From Rhynchospora pubera (Eukaryota > Streptophyta > Magnoliopsida > Poales > Cyperaceae), in the NCBI GenBank assembly GCA_028095005.1, contig CM051462.1, positions 129,756,752 to 129,820,751 of the forward strand: a stretch of 64,000 bases of DNA, written 5' to 3'. The notes under the pieces are model-generated. The model made no database searches and was not told the origin of the DNA. It worked only from the letters and a program-made list of their open reading frames with translations. Shown here piece after piece: positions 33,461 to 46,420 of the stretch (its first letter is position 1; every line of letters starts with the position of its first letter). The position numbers and the translations under genes were made by a program.

Positions 33461-34004
33461 AATTAGTTGCTTCAGTATTGCCTGATGGACAGTATATGAA
33501 AAAAAATCTGTTATGTTAACCATATGCCAATATAGTAGCAGCGAATATAAAGTAGCAGAACTGTATTTTGTTGAAGAGACTAACTTTAAAATATTAACAT
33601 ATACAGGACTACATAAAAATTTCTTGTGCAGCCTTTCTGATTGCCAATTAAATAGTGTGTTAAAGAATTTTAAGTTACTAGGTGGATTCCGTATGTGAAT
33701 TTTGTTCCCTAAGTCACAGCAGGATTCCGTACATGATTCAGAGGAGAGAGTTGAACTCACACAAATAGATTGGTCTAACAGCCAAATCCAAGGCAACCCA
33801 TAATTGGCTTGTAGTAGTTCCATTCCAACTGATTCATTATCTTAATATATACAGAAGTTACCAATATTCTCACCTACCCTAGCGAAATCACAAAATAGTT
33901 GGATGATGACGAGTAAAAAAACAGAAAACTTCAAGGTCCAACAGTACACTGACATAGAAGTAGTAATGTCCTCGCGACATAAACTATATAGTTCGGAGAA
34001 TTTA

Positions 34005-36171
34005 CTAGTTCTTTTCCTGGTTTAGCTCATCAGCTTCAAGCCTCTGCCTTTTGTTGTCTTCCTTTGGCAACTCGCAATCGTTGTCAGAGTCACCAAGGCT
34101 ATGCTTTTTGTTTACCTTAGTGACTTCATTATCTTCAATCAATTGGGATTGTAGTTGAGAGGGTGTTTCAGGCAATTGGGATTGGGATTGAATTTCTGTA
34201 GGAGTTGAGGTGATTTTGATAGATGAGGCTAAGGAATCACTAGTCTTTTGCTGTTCTTCTAGGATTTTCTGCAAGTATCTCGCATGCTCCTCTATGCGCA
34301 ACTGCAGTTGCCTCTGGATCTGTTTATTGAGTTATAAATCATGTCAGCTCCACTAGAAGTCCACCTCAAGAGGGTCATATATATTTAAACTGCAACGCAG
34401 GGATAATAAAATTTTCAGGGCAGACCTCAAGTTGTTCATGTAACTGTTTTTGGACCTCAATTTGCATGCGAAGGGCCTCAGTCACTTGCAGGTTCCTACA
34501 TAAATAAAGAGGCACAGAAATCACTGGTAAATTCAAACACAAAAGGACTGACATCTCAAGTCAAACACGAAATCAGTTTGATGCAATATATGATAGAGAG
34601 GAATACCCTTTCTTTCCATTGTCATTTCCATTATTTACTAGCAGTGGCTTCTTATCTTCTGAAGAGGACGAAGAAGAAGAAGAGGATGCCTTTTTGTCTT
34701 TTATAAATAAAAATTTGCATTGTATTAGATATGCACTCATGCGCGTAAATATGAAATGTAAAGAGATCCATGAAATTTATAATCTAACTTCGGTTAATTT
34801 CACATAACACAACCATTTAGTGGCAATTACGTGCAATTTTACAAGGTTTAATTCATCTTAGAATACATCAAATTATACATACCTTCTTTTGTCTCAGGAA
34901 GGTGCTTTGCCAGCCGATATTTCTGCACATGATACGCATAGTATATATGAACAGACCCACAAAAAGTAATTACTGCCTTTTTCATATAATCTGTAAAAAT
35001 AAAGATTATAACCTGCAAGTGACTCTTGACATGATAGATGGTTAAACCCTCCACATTCATGAGCTTCAGCACACCCTTTGGTGTTGCCTCTACATTTTCA
35101 ATTATATTACCAACAATTAGTCAAACACAAAATATTTGAAGTTTAGCCTTGCCAGCATTAACAAAACAAAATACGAAACATCAGCATACATACTTTCACA
35201 TCCATCAAGCTTGTTAACAGCCTCAACAAAACGCTCGTGGAGCTCAAGAGTCCACCTCAGCCTAGGTTTATTATTCGCACTATTTGCAGACCCAGTGGAC
35301 GAAGAAGCAGATCGGGTTGTGCTTAATTGTACTTTGACAACTGGCTCTTTGGTCTCCTCAACAGCTCCTGATTTTGGCTGGTGGCAGCCTGGCGACACTT
35401 CCAAAGATGTTTCTTGTTGTGCCACCTCATATATATCCTACATATTAGAACAAGAATATCATCAATGGTTGCAAGCCTAATCAGGAAAATAGATGAAATT
35501 AAAATGAAACTGCAGAAACTTACATCCAAACGAGGACTTTCCTCATTATCAGTAATAGCAATTCCAAGTTGCTCAGACAAGATCTGAAACTCCATTTGTT
35601 CACTCATTGCCAAGCTATTCTTGGCACAATTACCTCCATGGAAACTGGCATCTGATGCATCCCCTCCATTTAAATTCAGAAAATCTTTCACATCATCATC
35701 AGATTGCTCTTCCTCAGCCGCCATTTCACTACTTGTACCATCTTCACTAAAGATTGAAGATTTTTGTTGCGGCTGCAAAGATTTAGGTGATGGAGACGGA
35801 TGGGGTAAAAAGGGTAAATTGCTCATATATTTGCATGGTTCTGGGCTTGTAGAAGAGGAAGAGTACAGACTGGTACAGAAAGTAGAAGAGCGAGAGAATA
35901 TCAGGTCGGAGAAACTCGGATGAGATACATGAGAAATCGGGATTTCGCGTTCGGCTAAAATGGGTTTATCGTGAGTTTTGGAGCTCAGGTTTTCAGTTTT
36001 AGTGGAGGAGGGTTTGTTGGTCGAAGATAGACTGTTGTCATCAGACAAGCTGGTCTTGTATTGTGATTTGAACAGATTGTGAAATGGCGATGGTACTGAG
36101 GTTTGGCATGAGTGGCTTCTTGTATCTGGAGGGTTGATATCCTTTACGGTCAGAATGCTTTGGCTGCTCAT
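34005..36171 (-). CDS. PHL6: MYB-CC (GARP) transcription factor, PHL6-like
   Basis: Seven coding exons join in phase to 494 aa: 36171-35524, 35437-35194, 35089-35013, 34922-34883, 34697-34607, 34495-34426, 34319-34005. The N-terminal 215 residues are Ser-rich with an acidic patch. The GARP/MYB DNA-binding domain follows (KPRLRWTLELHERFVEAV, then ATPKGVLKLMNVEGLTIYHV and KSHLQKYRLAKHLPE). A Ser-rich linker leads to the coiled-coil MYB-CC domain (LQVTEALRMQIEVQKQLHEQ, then LQLRIEEHARYLQKILEEQQ). The tail ends in a basic KRQRLEADE stretch. These features and the long N-terminus match Arabidopsis PHL6 better than PHR1 itself. The family binds P1BS-type sites (GNATATNC) and many members control phosphate-starvation genes; the role of PHL6 types is less settled. 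The position usually held by P in RWTPELH is L. A non-coding leader exon lies at about 36875 and above. Confidence 0.9.
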
Positions 36172-36196
36172 TTTTACTAATTCTCCTCTTTAAATT

Positions 36197-37060
36197 ACTA
36201 CAAATTTTCAAATTGGAATCAAGTTGTTAGTCCTATTCTACTATTACGATTAACAAAAATTAATTAAGAAGTATTTGTCAACATATTCAATCTACCAAGG
36301 AACACACAAAAAGAAAAAAAAAGTTAAAAATGTTCATGATAACACAAAATTAGGTTGCATTTCTGGATCCATATATACCTGCAGGGTCATTCAACCCGAC
36401 AAATTTTTGAAAGAGAGTTCCACTATAAAACACCCTTCAATCAAATGTCATGAAACATATCGAGGTACAAAATGGTTACAATTTCTTGGATTCTTCTTCT
36501 TTTTTTCCTTTTTTTTTTTTTTGCGGATTCCAGTTTCAGATACCCATCTCTTAAATAAATTAATATTTAAATTTCTTTTTTATTTTACAAAAGTAAAAGA
36601 GTTGAATCAATTCCTAAATTAGGATTTTCTTTTTTTCGAAATTGTGCCATAGGTTTCTAAATTAGGATTATGCAAATCCAAAAGGAGAAACAAAATAGTA
36701 CAAAGTACAAAGATCTCGGGAAAAAGAGTTGAATAAGATGAGACATCTTATCTTAATCTATTTACATCTCGAACGAGAGAGAATGGAACAGAGAAAGCAG
36801 AGAACATCTAAAATTGCAACACCCAAATCAAAACTAAAAGTACTGACATTCCGACAGGGATTCAAAGTTCTCACCTTTGCTAATGCGAGCTCCCAATCTC
36901 AAGCCTTCCTCTCTCTAACCTGAATCACGCAGACCAAAGAAAAGTAGGCACACAATTACTAACCTCTCTCTCTCTTTCAGATAACCTTACCAAGTTTCTC
37001 TCTCCCTCTCCTAGTCTCCTTTCTCTCTCCCACTATCTCTCTCCCCTACTAACCAAACGC
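36197..37060 (-). promoter_or_regulatory. 5' leader, leader intron and promoter region of the MYB-CC gene
   Basis: On the minus strand a leader exon ends GCAAAG|GTGAGA at 36875. The intron ends with TTTGTAG at 36198, and 36197-36172 is leader before the ATG. The GA/CT-rich stretch at 36960-37050 lies at the expected transcription start. Inferred from splice signals only. Confidence 0.5.
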
Positions 37061-38057
37061 AAATCATTGGTCCTCTTTTCGTTTTACTCTGTGGATTATG
37101 TACTCTGTATTATTTTCTTTCCCTTTTTGTTATTTTTCTTCTCTCTGTTCCTTATTCTTACCTCTCTCTTTCTTGCCTCAATTGTCTGACGCAACTGTTT
37201 TTTTATTACATGATCTTTTTTTAAATTCATTTAATCTTTTGACGGAAAAGAATGTGGATATTACCACAATACCCTCTAACCATTAATGGTATAATTGATA
37301 TTGATGAAAATGGTATAATTGATTATTAGACATGGGCCCCGGCGGATTAGCTGACTTAAGGCCCAATTGGGCGTAAAATAGGAGGAACCAAACAGAAATA
37401 ATGAATCATCCAAGTGGGCGTAAAATAAATGAAAATTCGACCAATAACAGAAGCAAACCAAATAAAATAAGTGATTGTCTGAGGAAGCTGAGCTCAGCAC
37501 AGTTCACCCACGCCCATTCCACTTCTCTTGATTTGATGCTGGTCCCATCTGTTTTAGTATTCCTCTGTTTCCTTGGATAATTGTTTGTTATCTTGTGTAG
37601 GTCGTATTGTATGTGGTGTAATGTTCATTTGTTTAATGAAACTTAGGCCCAGGGGCATTCATCCAAAAAAATAAATAAAAATAAATCTTATGTAGGTCAT
37701 AGGCACCCCCATCTTTATATGTGTTAGATTAGAAATGGAATTTCCCACGGGATGATAATTCAAAAAAAAAGAAATGGAATAATATATAACAGCTAATATT
37801 ATAAATAAATGAAAGTCTAACTACCAAAGGTTGAATTAATATAGGAAAGAAAGGAGATATAGTGTGAAAATAAGGATTTTTTATTTTAAAGATTTTTTGT
37901 TTCAAAATAATATTTTATTCTTCAGATTATGGATTGCTCTGTCAAATTAATTTCACATGGAAGATGTCATTGTAAATCAATTTCTGAAGCAATGTAATGC
38001 CACATGGAGGACTTCACAATGTAATGCAACAGAAAATCTTTATCATCTCCGCTGAAC
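37061..38057. other. Intergenic, no gene seen
   Basis: AT-rich. A short direct repeat (AATGGTATAATTGAT) lies at 37285-37322. No coding signal that I trust. Confidence 0.45.
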
Positions 38058-38065
38058 ACAGGTGA

Positions 38066-38341
38066 CCTGGGCAACGTATATAACGGAAACGAAATGAGTC
38101 GTTCCGTATTCCGTTCCGTTTCAATAAACGGTATGTACCGGCTGATTCGTATTTGTTCCGTTTGGACGGAACGTAGCGGAACGGTATAATTTACACTGTA
38201 TTTCACATAAATGAATCACGAATTACATTCCGTTTTCCGTTCCGTTTGCGAAACAGAATGAAATTCGTTCCATTATACGTTCCATATGGACGGAACGGAA
38301 CGGTTCCGCGTATTTGAGGTATACCGCGCCCACCCCTAGAA
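38066..38341. mobile_element. hAT-like MITE rich in TTCCGTTCCGTTT
   Basis: Flanked by the 8-bp duplication ACAGGTGA (38058-38065 and 38342-38349). The right end, read inwards, is TTCTAGGGGTGGGCGCGG; the left end is a shortened CCTGGGC. The inside is made of repeated GTTCCGTTT-like words in both orientations. An 8-bp duplication fits the hAT class. Confidence 0.7.
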
Positions 38342-38349
38342 ACAGGTGA

Positions 38350-39569
38350 GGGGAGCGGTCTTGCACAAAACGACAAGCAAGCCCTTGAACAAAATTTTTC
38401 ATTCTTTAATGTATTTTTTCCTTAGCTTCTTGAGAAATATTCTACCTAATCTTCATGATAGCATGTAAATCATATAACTTAATTCTTATTTTCCTAACTT
38501 AAATATCTTATGTTAAAATTTGGGCACTAACAATCAATTAGTGTGTAGAAGCATCCATATAATATTTTGTTGCGCCTATTTAATTTGATTAATCATGAAA
38601 AAAAAAGGTCACAAATTTAGTTTATGGTTTTAAGAAAATCATCCTGTAATTAAAATATTATTAGTAATTTATCAATTGAGTTAAACAGTTTTAGATTTTT
38701 TTTTTAGCAATTATTAACAAGCTGTACGAATCAGTAATGGTTATCACTTATCAGTAATCTTTAGGTTAGAAAAATATTTTCTGATAGTTGAGAATCTTGA
38801 GATACTGAAGTATTAGGTACCTCTAAAATAAATGGGTTAAAACTATCATGATTCATGACATGATTTATGATAAGGAAGTGTTTTTTTTTTCACTTGAATA
38901 TTAATACGTTGCATGAACCAGTGACATTTGCAAACTTATTTTTTTTATTTAATCTACGAGTAGGTGCATGAACCAGTTGCGCCCGTGAATATACTTTGTT
39001 CAATTTTTAATAAGATGCACGAAGCATCAGCAGTGATGAGTAATGGATACCTTGTTGCTTACAACTAATTAAATCATTGATGTGGTCCGGAGTGTTACAA
39101 ACTTACAGTGTTACTACTTGAGTCGGATAAAAAATTACTAATTAGTAATTACACTAGCGACAACTCAAACAAATTCATTAGTTTTTTTACATTCAGTGAA
39201 TGCGTCACGTGACCACGTGACCCTGAGGTCCCCTGTTAATGGTTTGACCTACATCAAGCAATTCTCCTCCATTTGTGAATAACTGGAGACACTCGGAATA
39301 TGTAGTTTGCAAATTTATTGGTTACGAGAAGATCGTTATCTAAATCAGAACAAGCAAATTTATCTTCGCTATCTCAGAGGATTAAAAGGACTTGACTCTT
39401 GAGTCACGTCATGATTTGTCTTAAACGTGGAAAACTTCTCCATTGTATGAGGAATCGGTTCACAGAATCCCAAAGGCCTTGTTTCGATTTTTTTTTCCCT
39501 TATAATATTACAAAAAGGCTTGTCGAATATCAACCTGTTTAAATTTGCATACGCACCTATTATTTTTGA
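38350..39569. other. Intergenic, no gene seen
   Basis: AT-rich. CGTCACGTGACCACGTGACC near 39205 holds two CACGTG boxes (G-box, bHLH/bZIP sites) but no nearby gene start is evident. Confidence 0.4.
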
Positions 39570-39850
39570 AAAATCGATAATATTATATCTTGAGTGATAA
39601 TAGAGTCAAACGCATTCCAAGACTAAATTATTGAAATTATATTGGAAACTAGATTTTCTATTTTTTAGAACTTTTAACTATTTGTTTTAGATTTTTTAAA
39701 AAAATTGGATGGTCCGAAACTAAGTAGATTGAGTATTTTCTATAATTCAAAAACAAATAGTAAAAGAAATTGAAAAAAATGTAAATTTTGAACTCTAAAG
39801 AGATTTCATTACGAAGAACAAAAATATTGGTTTGAATTGACTATTGTTAA
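39570..39850. mobile_element. Decayed fold-back MITE related to the 10-19 kb array
   Basis: Centre GGTCCGAAACTAAGTAGATT resembles the array centre GTTCAGAACTAATTAGATT, and GAGATTTCATTACGAAGA resembles GAGATTTCAATAGGGAGA. The two arms pair loosely. Ends are not defined. Confidence 0.4.
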
Positions 39851-40106
39851 TTTGTTATCTCAAAAATTGAGATTCGATCGCGGTTGACGGGCTCAAGTAT
39901 CAGACGTGTTTATCCGTCTTACATCTTTGAGGACAAAAAAGTGGTGATAAAGAAAATATAAATTTTAGTTATTGTTGAAAAATTCATATGTTTTCTCCTA
40001 CTAAATAGCTTTCAGTATATAGTAAATTCAGGCATTCAGCAGAGTGTTTTTAAGTTTCCAAAGAAATATATATTTTTCATCCAATACAAGAAAAAAATTA
40101 AAAGGT

Positions 40107-40325
40107 GTGCATGAGTGCATCTAATATGATATTATTTTTTTGCATTTGAAACCCGTAGGCAAATAAAACAACAGAGTTTACAAATTCTCCAAATCTATTC
40201 ACCATTGCAGCATGGAATTAAGTGACGATGAATTCCTCAAGCAATTTGCTGCTCTTAGCAGTCAAAGAACCGGACCAAAGCGCGTCTCTCCCCAAAGTGC
40301 ATGAGTGCATCTAATATGATATTAT
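40107..40325 (+). repeat. 29-bp direct repeats flanking a gene fragment
   Basis: The same 29 bases occur at 40107-40135 and 40297-40325. Between them are 161 bases of unrelated, less AT-rich sequence, including an ATG (40212) whose frame starts MELSDDEFLKQFAALSSQR and reads on to a TGA at 40302-40304 inside the right repeat. The piece looks like the beginning of a host exon of unknown gene. The layout suggests capture during break repair or an insertion with an unusually long target duplication. Confidence 0.6.
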
Positions 40326-40582
40326 GGAAGTAACATCCGTAAAGTTTTGGACTATGCGTAGAATATCACGTATAGATAAAATCGGATAAGGCAGTAGAAA
40401 AGTTTAACCCAATAGAATAAGAGGAAAAATTTAAATACGGAACTAACACTTGAAAAGGAATCTTGTCAGTTTGGTCTATCTTTATTTAAATACGGGTCAC
40501 GTGTCGATCATTTTCCGGTTTATCATTTAATTATTGGTCGATTAGATCCATGCTCGCAATTTGTCTTTTACCGAACTTTTTT

Positions 40583-40740
40583 AGGGTCAGTTTAGATCGC
40601 TTAGGAATAAGAAAAATAATATCTTTTTAGGTGAAAAATTTATTTCTAGCCATTCAAATTTTTCATAAAGTTACACACTTTTCAATATTCTACCTAAAAA
40701 TATACTATTTCTCTTATTCCTAAGCGATCTAAACGGCCCT
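40583..40740. mobile_element. Small MITE with 25-bp inverted ends
   Basis: Left AGGGTCAGTTTAGATCGCTT(AGGAATAAGA), right in reverse complement AGGGCCGTTTAGATCGCTT(AGGAATAAGA). 158 bases, AT-rich centre. No clear target duplication. A relative lies at 54579-54718. Confidence 0.65.
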
Positions 40741-41706
40741 CAAGTTCTAACTCGAGGGACCTGCTTTGTGTAATGGCTTGGCATAGCCAAAATCCGGTTA
40801 TTCTACGGCGTTCTGTGTGTATGCAATCATGTAGTTGGATCTGTATGCAATCAGAAGGGAGCGAGTTGCAAATGTTCTGCTTCTACTGTGAGGCAATACC
40901 GAACGGAAAAACAAGATGAACAAAAGTATATTGATTACACAAAACGAAATCTATTAATACAAACAATTAGAATAGAAATTATGAAAAATATGGTTAGTTT
41001 CTTTGCAATGTTCTAAAGATCGTATTTTGTTTACAAAATGGGAAGGAAAAGAATGTGAAAGGAAGGAGATGGAAAAGGATAGGAAAAGCTTCGTATTTGG
41101 TTTTATTTTCAACTGTAATAAAATATAAACTTCAAAAAACTTACGCGAGGTTAAATGAGTAGTCTCGATTAATCTTGAAGTTATATTAAATATCAAATGA
41201 AAGAAATAATGATTTAGGAAAATTTCTTTGCCTCTCTTATAGATGATTTAATGAGTGTTGCTACGGATGCGTGACCCGACCATCAGTAAGACCCGTTTCA
41301 GAGCCCGATTTCTGTTTTGCTTTGGTGTCTATTTTAAGGTCAGCGTGCAAATTTCTGATCCGAAAACCTTTCGATTAATGATGGATGTTTCGTACTTAAT
41401 AACAAGTCCGTCGAAATTAGATCAGACGATTCAAATCGAAGGTCTGTCTTCTACAGCAGAGGATACTGATCCACCGGACATATGTTATGCCTTTTTTCTT
41501 TTGATATTTCTTTCGCTCGTGATTTCTTCGTTCTTATTTTATAGCAAAGAGAAAATTTTAAACTTATAAGATGTGGATAAAATCTTTAGAAATGTAAATA
41601 CTTACGGCTGTCGTTATATAATTTATCAAACGCTTACCAATATCAATTGTCTTTTCAATCCAACATTAGCTATACATGTGGCTTCTCTGCATTTCTCTCT
41701 ATTTAA
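40741..41706. other. Intergenic, no gene seen
   Basis: AT-rich. An open frame of about 100 codons at 41255-41569 (+) has no features beyond a hydrophobic C-terminus; I do not call it a gene. Confidence 0.4.
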
Positions 41707-42118
41707 GAAAGTTTAATATGCACTATAGTGCATAGGGTATTCCGTACACCGTGATTTTTTGTAAAAAATATTTTTGTAAATTGACAAATCTAATTTAACT
41801 AATCTAATTTACATATTAAAATCTTATAGCAAACTAAATTTTGCATTTTTTTAGATTTTATTACTATTTTTTTCGAATTTTTTAAAACATGCCATTTTTG
41901 GAATGTTGTATTAATTTTTAAATTTCAAAAATGGCATGTTTTAAAATTTTCGAAAAAAAATGATAATAAATCTAAAAATTTGTAAAATTTGGTTTGCTAT
42001 GAGATTTCAATATGTAGATTAGATTTGTTAAATTATATTTGTCAATTTATAAAAATACCTCTGAAAAAATCCGCGGTGCATGAAATGCCCTATGCACTAT
42101 GGTGCATATTAAACTTTC
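41707..42118. mobile_element. Full-length fold-back MITE
   Basis: Left GAAAGTTTAATATGCACTAT, right (reverse complement) GAAAGTTTAATATGCACCAT. The pairing continues along nearly the whole 412 bases, with arms meeting near 41900 (AAAACATGCCATTTTTG and its complement). It has no coding capacity. The inner words GAGATTTCAATATG and AAAATTTGGTTTGC resemble the 10-19 kb MITEs. Confidence 0.8.
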
Positions 42119-42692
42119 TCATTTTCTTTTGATTTTATTTCGCTTGTGATTTCGTTATCTTTTTTGTATTAAAGAAAGAAAAAAATTCATACTTCAACAT
42201 GTGAATGACCTTTTCAGAAATTTAAATACTGGCTTCTTACATCATCGCATAATTTCCGAAGCAATCCATAAAAATATTTTTAAATCTAACATTATTATTT
42301 GTAGCCATATTTTTTCGTATGATAATGTTTTTATAAATTTTTAAATGCCGACACTATTATGATCTTGAAATCTGCCAAAATTTATTTGGATCTCTTGGTA
42401 AGTCAACACTTCTGTGTGCTATTTAATTTTAAAATTTTAATCTTTTGTTGAATAAAAAGGTTGTCTGCTTAATTTTTATTTTTTACTTATTAAAAAATCT
42501 TTTGAGTGCATTTTGTTACTGCTCGTTACAGAACTCTTCCCAAAGTAATTATAGGTTTTAAGAAAATTTAGCTTTGTTAGAATATATTGAAAACGGAAGT
42601 GATAAGTGCAATTCTAAAAGTTGTCATCCCTCTCGTCACAACCAAAAGTAGAAATAACATAGGAAACGTTTTTCTTTTTTGGCGCCAGCATT
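42119..42692. other. Intergenic, no gene seen
   Basis: AT-rich DNA between the fold-back MITE and the Copia element. Confidence 0.4.
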
Positions 42693-42697
42693 AATCT

Positions 42698-44476
42698 TGT
42701 TAGAAAGTGTGCTAATTTTCATTTTTATGCTAATTACTAATTAATTAACCAAGCAAACAAAGCACACACAAGATCTAGTACCTAGCTATTTCGACACAAG
42801 AGAAAAAGAGGTGGAAGTTTGTACCTCCCGCGAAATCGTATTCGCGGGGCTCGATCCTACGGCATGGGAATCGATGGGGTGCTCTCCTTCGCCTCCTAAT
42901 CGCGCGCCTCGAGTCCACCAAGGAAACTAACCATTCTCATAGGTCCTATGCTAGTAGGAACTAGAGGAATGCTCATCCCTTTACTATTCTTGAACTAATT
43001 TTAGGAATAGCTATTCTCAACACATGAGACCTATTAATAATCAATGGAAGAGAGCAAAAATGGAATAGAGAAAACCAATTTTCTCTCTTTGAAAGTGGCG
43101 GCTAGAGAAGGAGGCAAGAGGAGGAGAGAGAACTAGGGTTGGAAGGCACCAACTAGTGGTCCTTATATAGAGATCAAGTCCAACCTTCTCACCTCACTAT
43201 TTACTCTTTTGCCATCACCTAAGGCCGGCCATATTAAAGGCCTAAATGGGCCTTTTCCATATTTTAATTAATCTCTCTCAAGCCTACTATATCAAATATA
43301 TAATGGGCCTTTTCAATTGATTATTATTTCGGCTCATAACGGCTAATTAAATTAAGCCTATTTATTCAATATAATTCCTACAATTATATTAAATATTGTT
43401 GAGCATAATTAATCATCAACTTAATGATAATTACTTTGGGATAAGCATATGTATTAAATTAATTTCTATATGATCCTTTTGATATAATTAATTATAACGG
43501 TTTGCAACAGTATATAATTAATTAATCAACACATCATATTTTTGCATTCTCCAATGCAAACAAATCAATTAATACATTGTATGGTTAAAATCCTATTTGT
43601 GTGACCCTTTGAGGATTTATGCTAAGTTGGACATGGAATTAAATCGCTATTTAATTCCAATAATCATAAGCGGTATCTAGCAACACGTTATGATTCCCAA
43701 TTCACATAAATAGTGTACTGCTACAATATTTCAATCCTGCATAAGAGAATAAATGTATTTCCCTATTTTGATTCTTATGTCACACGATATCATCGTATAA
43801 TCCAAGATAGGAATGTGTCATTCTTGCAGATTATACGTTTCTTGATCTAGAGATAATTGTATAAAGTTGCATGCAAACAATCTATCTCCATCAAGGGGCC
43901 CAAACAGATATCGTCACTCACTAAGTGAATTAATGAGGGACATACGGTTTTCTTGATGATTAACTTTTCCCCGCACAATTCAAGAGAACATAAATAAAAT
44001 CCGTATAGCAGCCCTTATCGGGAATCAGCGGTAGACAGTATTTATTGAACCTATCCTCATGTGGAAAAGATAAACATCTCAAACTTAGAACCAAAATCAT
44101 AACGAAATAAACAATGACACATAACACAATCCATATGTTTATTTCGATGGGTCAAGTCCTGTGCTATGTTCCATAACATACACATATGCAATTAAGTTGG
44201 TAACTCTTTACCTATGATTTGTAGAACTTAATCATCACTTAACTTGCATACTAATCTTATAAGATAATTAATGTTCCTTGTTAATTATCAAGATTACGGA
44301 CCGTTTAGATTTATTATTGTCATTCTAAAGAATGATCAACAGAGATCTACAATTCAGATCCTCAACTTGAATGATCTGTCAATAATAAACCTAGGAACAG
44401 ATGATAAAATCTCATCCAAAACATAAACTAATAATTAAGTCATTAAATTATTGACTTCTAGGACATAACTCTAACA
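42698..44476 (-). repeat. 3' LTR of Copia element
   Basis: Next to the polypurine tract. TATA-like TATATAAGG on the minus strand within 43161-43169. GC-rich block near 42830-42905 (CCCGCGAAATCGTATTCGCG). Confidence 0.92.
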
Positions 44477-44493
44477 ATCTCCCACTTGGCCTA
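44477..44493 (-). promoter_or_regulatory. Polypurine tract of Copia element
   Basis: Minus-strand GCCAAGTGGGAGAT directly before TGTTAG. This is the usual tract of plant Copia elements. Confidence 0.85.
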
Positions 44494-44869
44494 GAGTCAA
44501 TCAGTAGTGACTTCTAGCCAACGAAGAATTGAGAACGATGTCATATATCTACATATACACATGTCTCGGACCTCAAAATAAATAATACGCTTAAAGCTAG
44601 TTACTCATACGTCCACCACGTATGGATGCATAACTGCATCTCGTATACTGCTCAAGGTAGAGGTCGTGCTAGAGTGTTCGCTGTGTTCGCGAACCTATCC
44701 AAAAATTGTTCGACCATATATATATATATATATATACTCCTATATATATTCTTGATCACCATCATATGATATCAAGTGATATCGTTATAGATCATATTTG
44801 AATCTCCAATGTAACATTGGGTTCTTTAGGAGTAAGTTATAGTTCGAGATGCTTAGAACCATAATAACT

Positions 44870-46420
44870 CAACTAAGAAATCGATCCGAAATAAACTTCT
44901 TTTATTGCTTCACAAGTTGCTATGTATTTTTGCTTTGGTGACGGAAACGGTTGTAATATTCCATTTAGAACACCTTCTAAACTTACAACACCACCTTTTA
45001 GCAAAATATGTATTTCAACTGTGATTATATCAATCTTTCGAAAAACTAGCATTAGTGTAATTAACTTACACGAGCTCTCTTTCATCTTAAGAGATGAAAC
45101 ATTATATCACTCTTTCTCATAAGGTACTCGAGGATATCCTTGACTATCGTCCTAATGTGTCTCTCTTGTATCCATTTGACAACTGTTTGTCATATCCTTT
45201 GGATACTACACATCGGGGCATATGCATAAATATGACGTACACAATGAATCTCATAATGAAAGAATGCTTGAACTATTTCATGCACTTTCTTGAATTGAGT
45301 TGCAATAAACCGAGTTAGATACTCAAGTCATGCCATGTGACGTATAGTTAGACATCCTTTCTTGGAGTGTAACTTTCGTGTTTCTAGAACACTTCGTCAA
45401 TATATGCATATTTGTTCAAACCTGACATCCATCATAATCTATCTTCATAGATTTGTTTCCTAGGATCAGGTGAATCGCCCAAGTTCTCATTTGAGAAAGC
45501 ATTCTCCAAAGAGATCTTGACAATATTCATTTTCTTAATGTTATTCCCAATTAATGAATTGTTATCTTGAACAATACAAGTAATACAATTATGCTCCCAC
45601 TGAATATCTTGTTTATATAAGATACTTTTGACGAAGTTCAACTCCTTGACTTCCTTGTCAAAACTTTTATTCCAATCTCCACAACACTTGCTTTAATCCA
45701 TTTATGGATCCTTGAAGCATGCGTATGTTTTTAGCAATACATAAAACCTCGATTTGTGTCAAATGCACAACATCATCCTTCATTCATACGAAGAAGGCGG
45801 TTTTATGTGTTTTTCCATATATCAACATATATGAAATACAACTATTGCCAGAATGATCTTCATTGACTTTTACATAGCCACAAGCAAGAGGTTGTGCTTT
45901 GTACGTAGTCAACTAGTCATCGACTTAGACATAGCTACAAGCGAGAAGCCGCGCTTTGTACATAGTCGATTTGTTATCCATGTCGATCTTTCCTTTTGAA
46001 GATCTAAAACGTTCTTGATGGATTGCTCCTTCATGAACATCAACCAAGGTCTATACCTTGTTGTTATACATGGATTTTATTTAAAGATCATATGAATTCA
46101 AACCATATATGTGGAATCGGATCGTTCCATCGTTTCTTTGTTTATCAACGGATTCTCATATGCTAAGTACGAGAATGTTGTGACAACCTATGCACCAAAA
46201 CGGCTTAGGAAATCAACTCTCGTTGATCATTTGTAGGATTGGTACTTGAGGTTCATGAACTTCTTCCACAACGATTTGTTGAATGAGTTCTTGACTCCTC
46301 ATATATTTCATGAGTTTCTCAAACATCATCAACTCGTGAGATGGTTGAGTCCTCATTAGAAGGAGCGTACTATTAAACTTCTTTTCAGAACAACTTGTGA
46401 ATGAAGTTCCGCTCAACTCC
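44870..46420 (-). pseudogene. Degenerate Copia reverse transcriptase / RNase H
   Basis: Minus-strand pieces match Copia pol in order: an EVHEPQVPI-type linker (46213-46416), YKARLLA near 45960, an RT piece with IGNNIKKMNIVKISLENAFS (45432-45641) where the usual YVDD reads VQDN, and an RNase H piece with GGVVSLEGVLNGI and KQKYIATCEAIKEVYF (44873-45085). Stops and frameshifts separate them. A stretch around 45880-45965 is duplicated in tandem (about 60 bases). No function expected. Confidence 0.75.

Noticed and set aside
39180..39220. Tandem CACGTG boxes as a promoter
   Set aside because: No gene start within reach on either strand, so a regulatory role cannot be supported.
41255..41569. 104-codon open frame with a hydrophobic end
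   Set aside because: No similarity I recognise, no splice or promoter context; left as intergenic.
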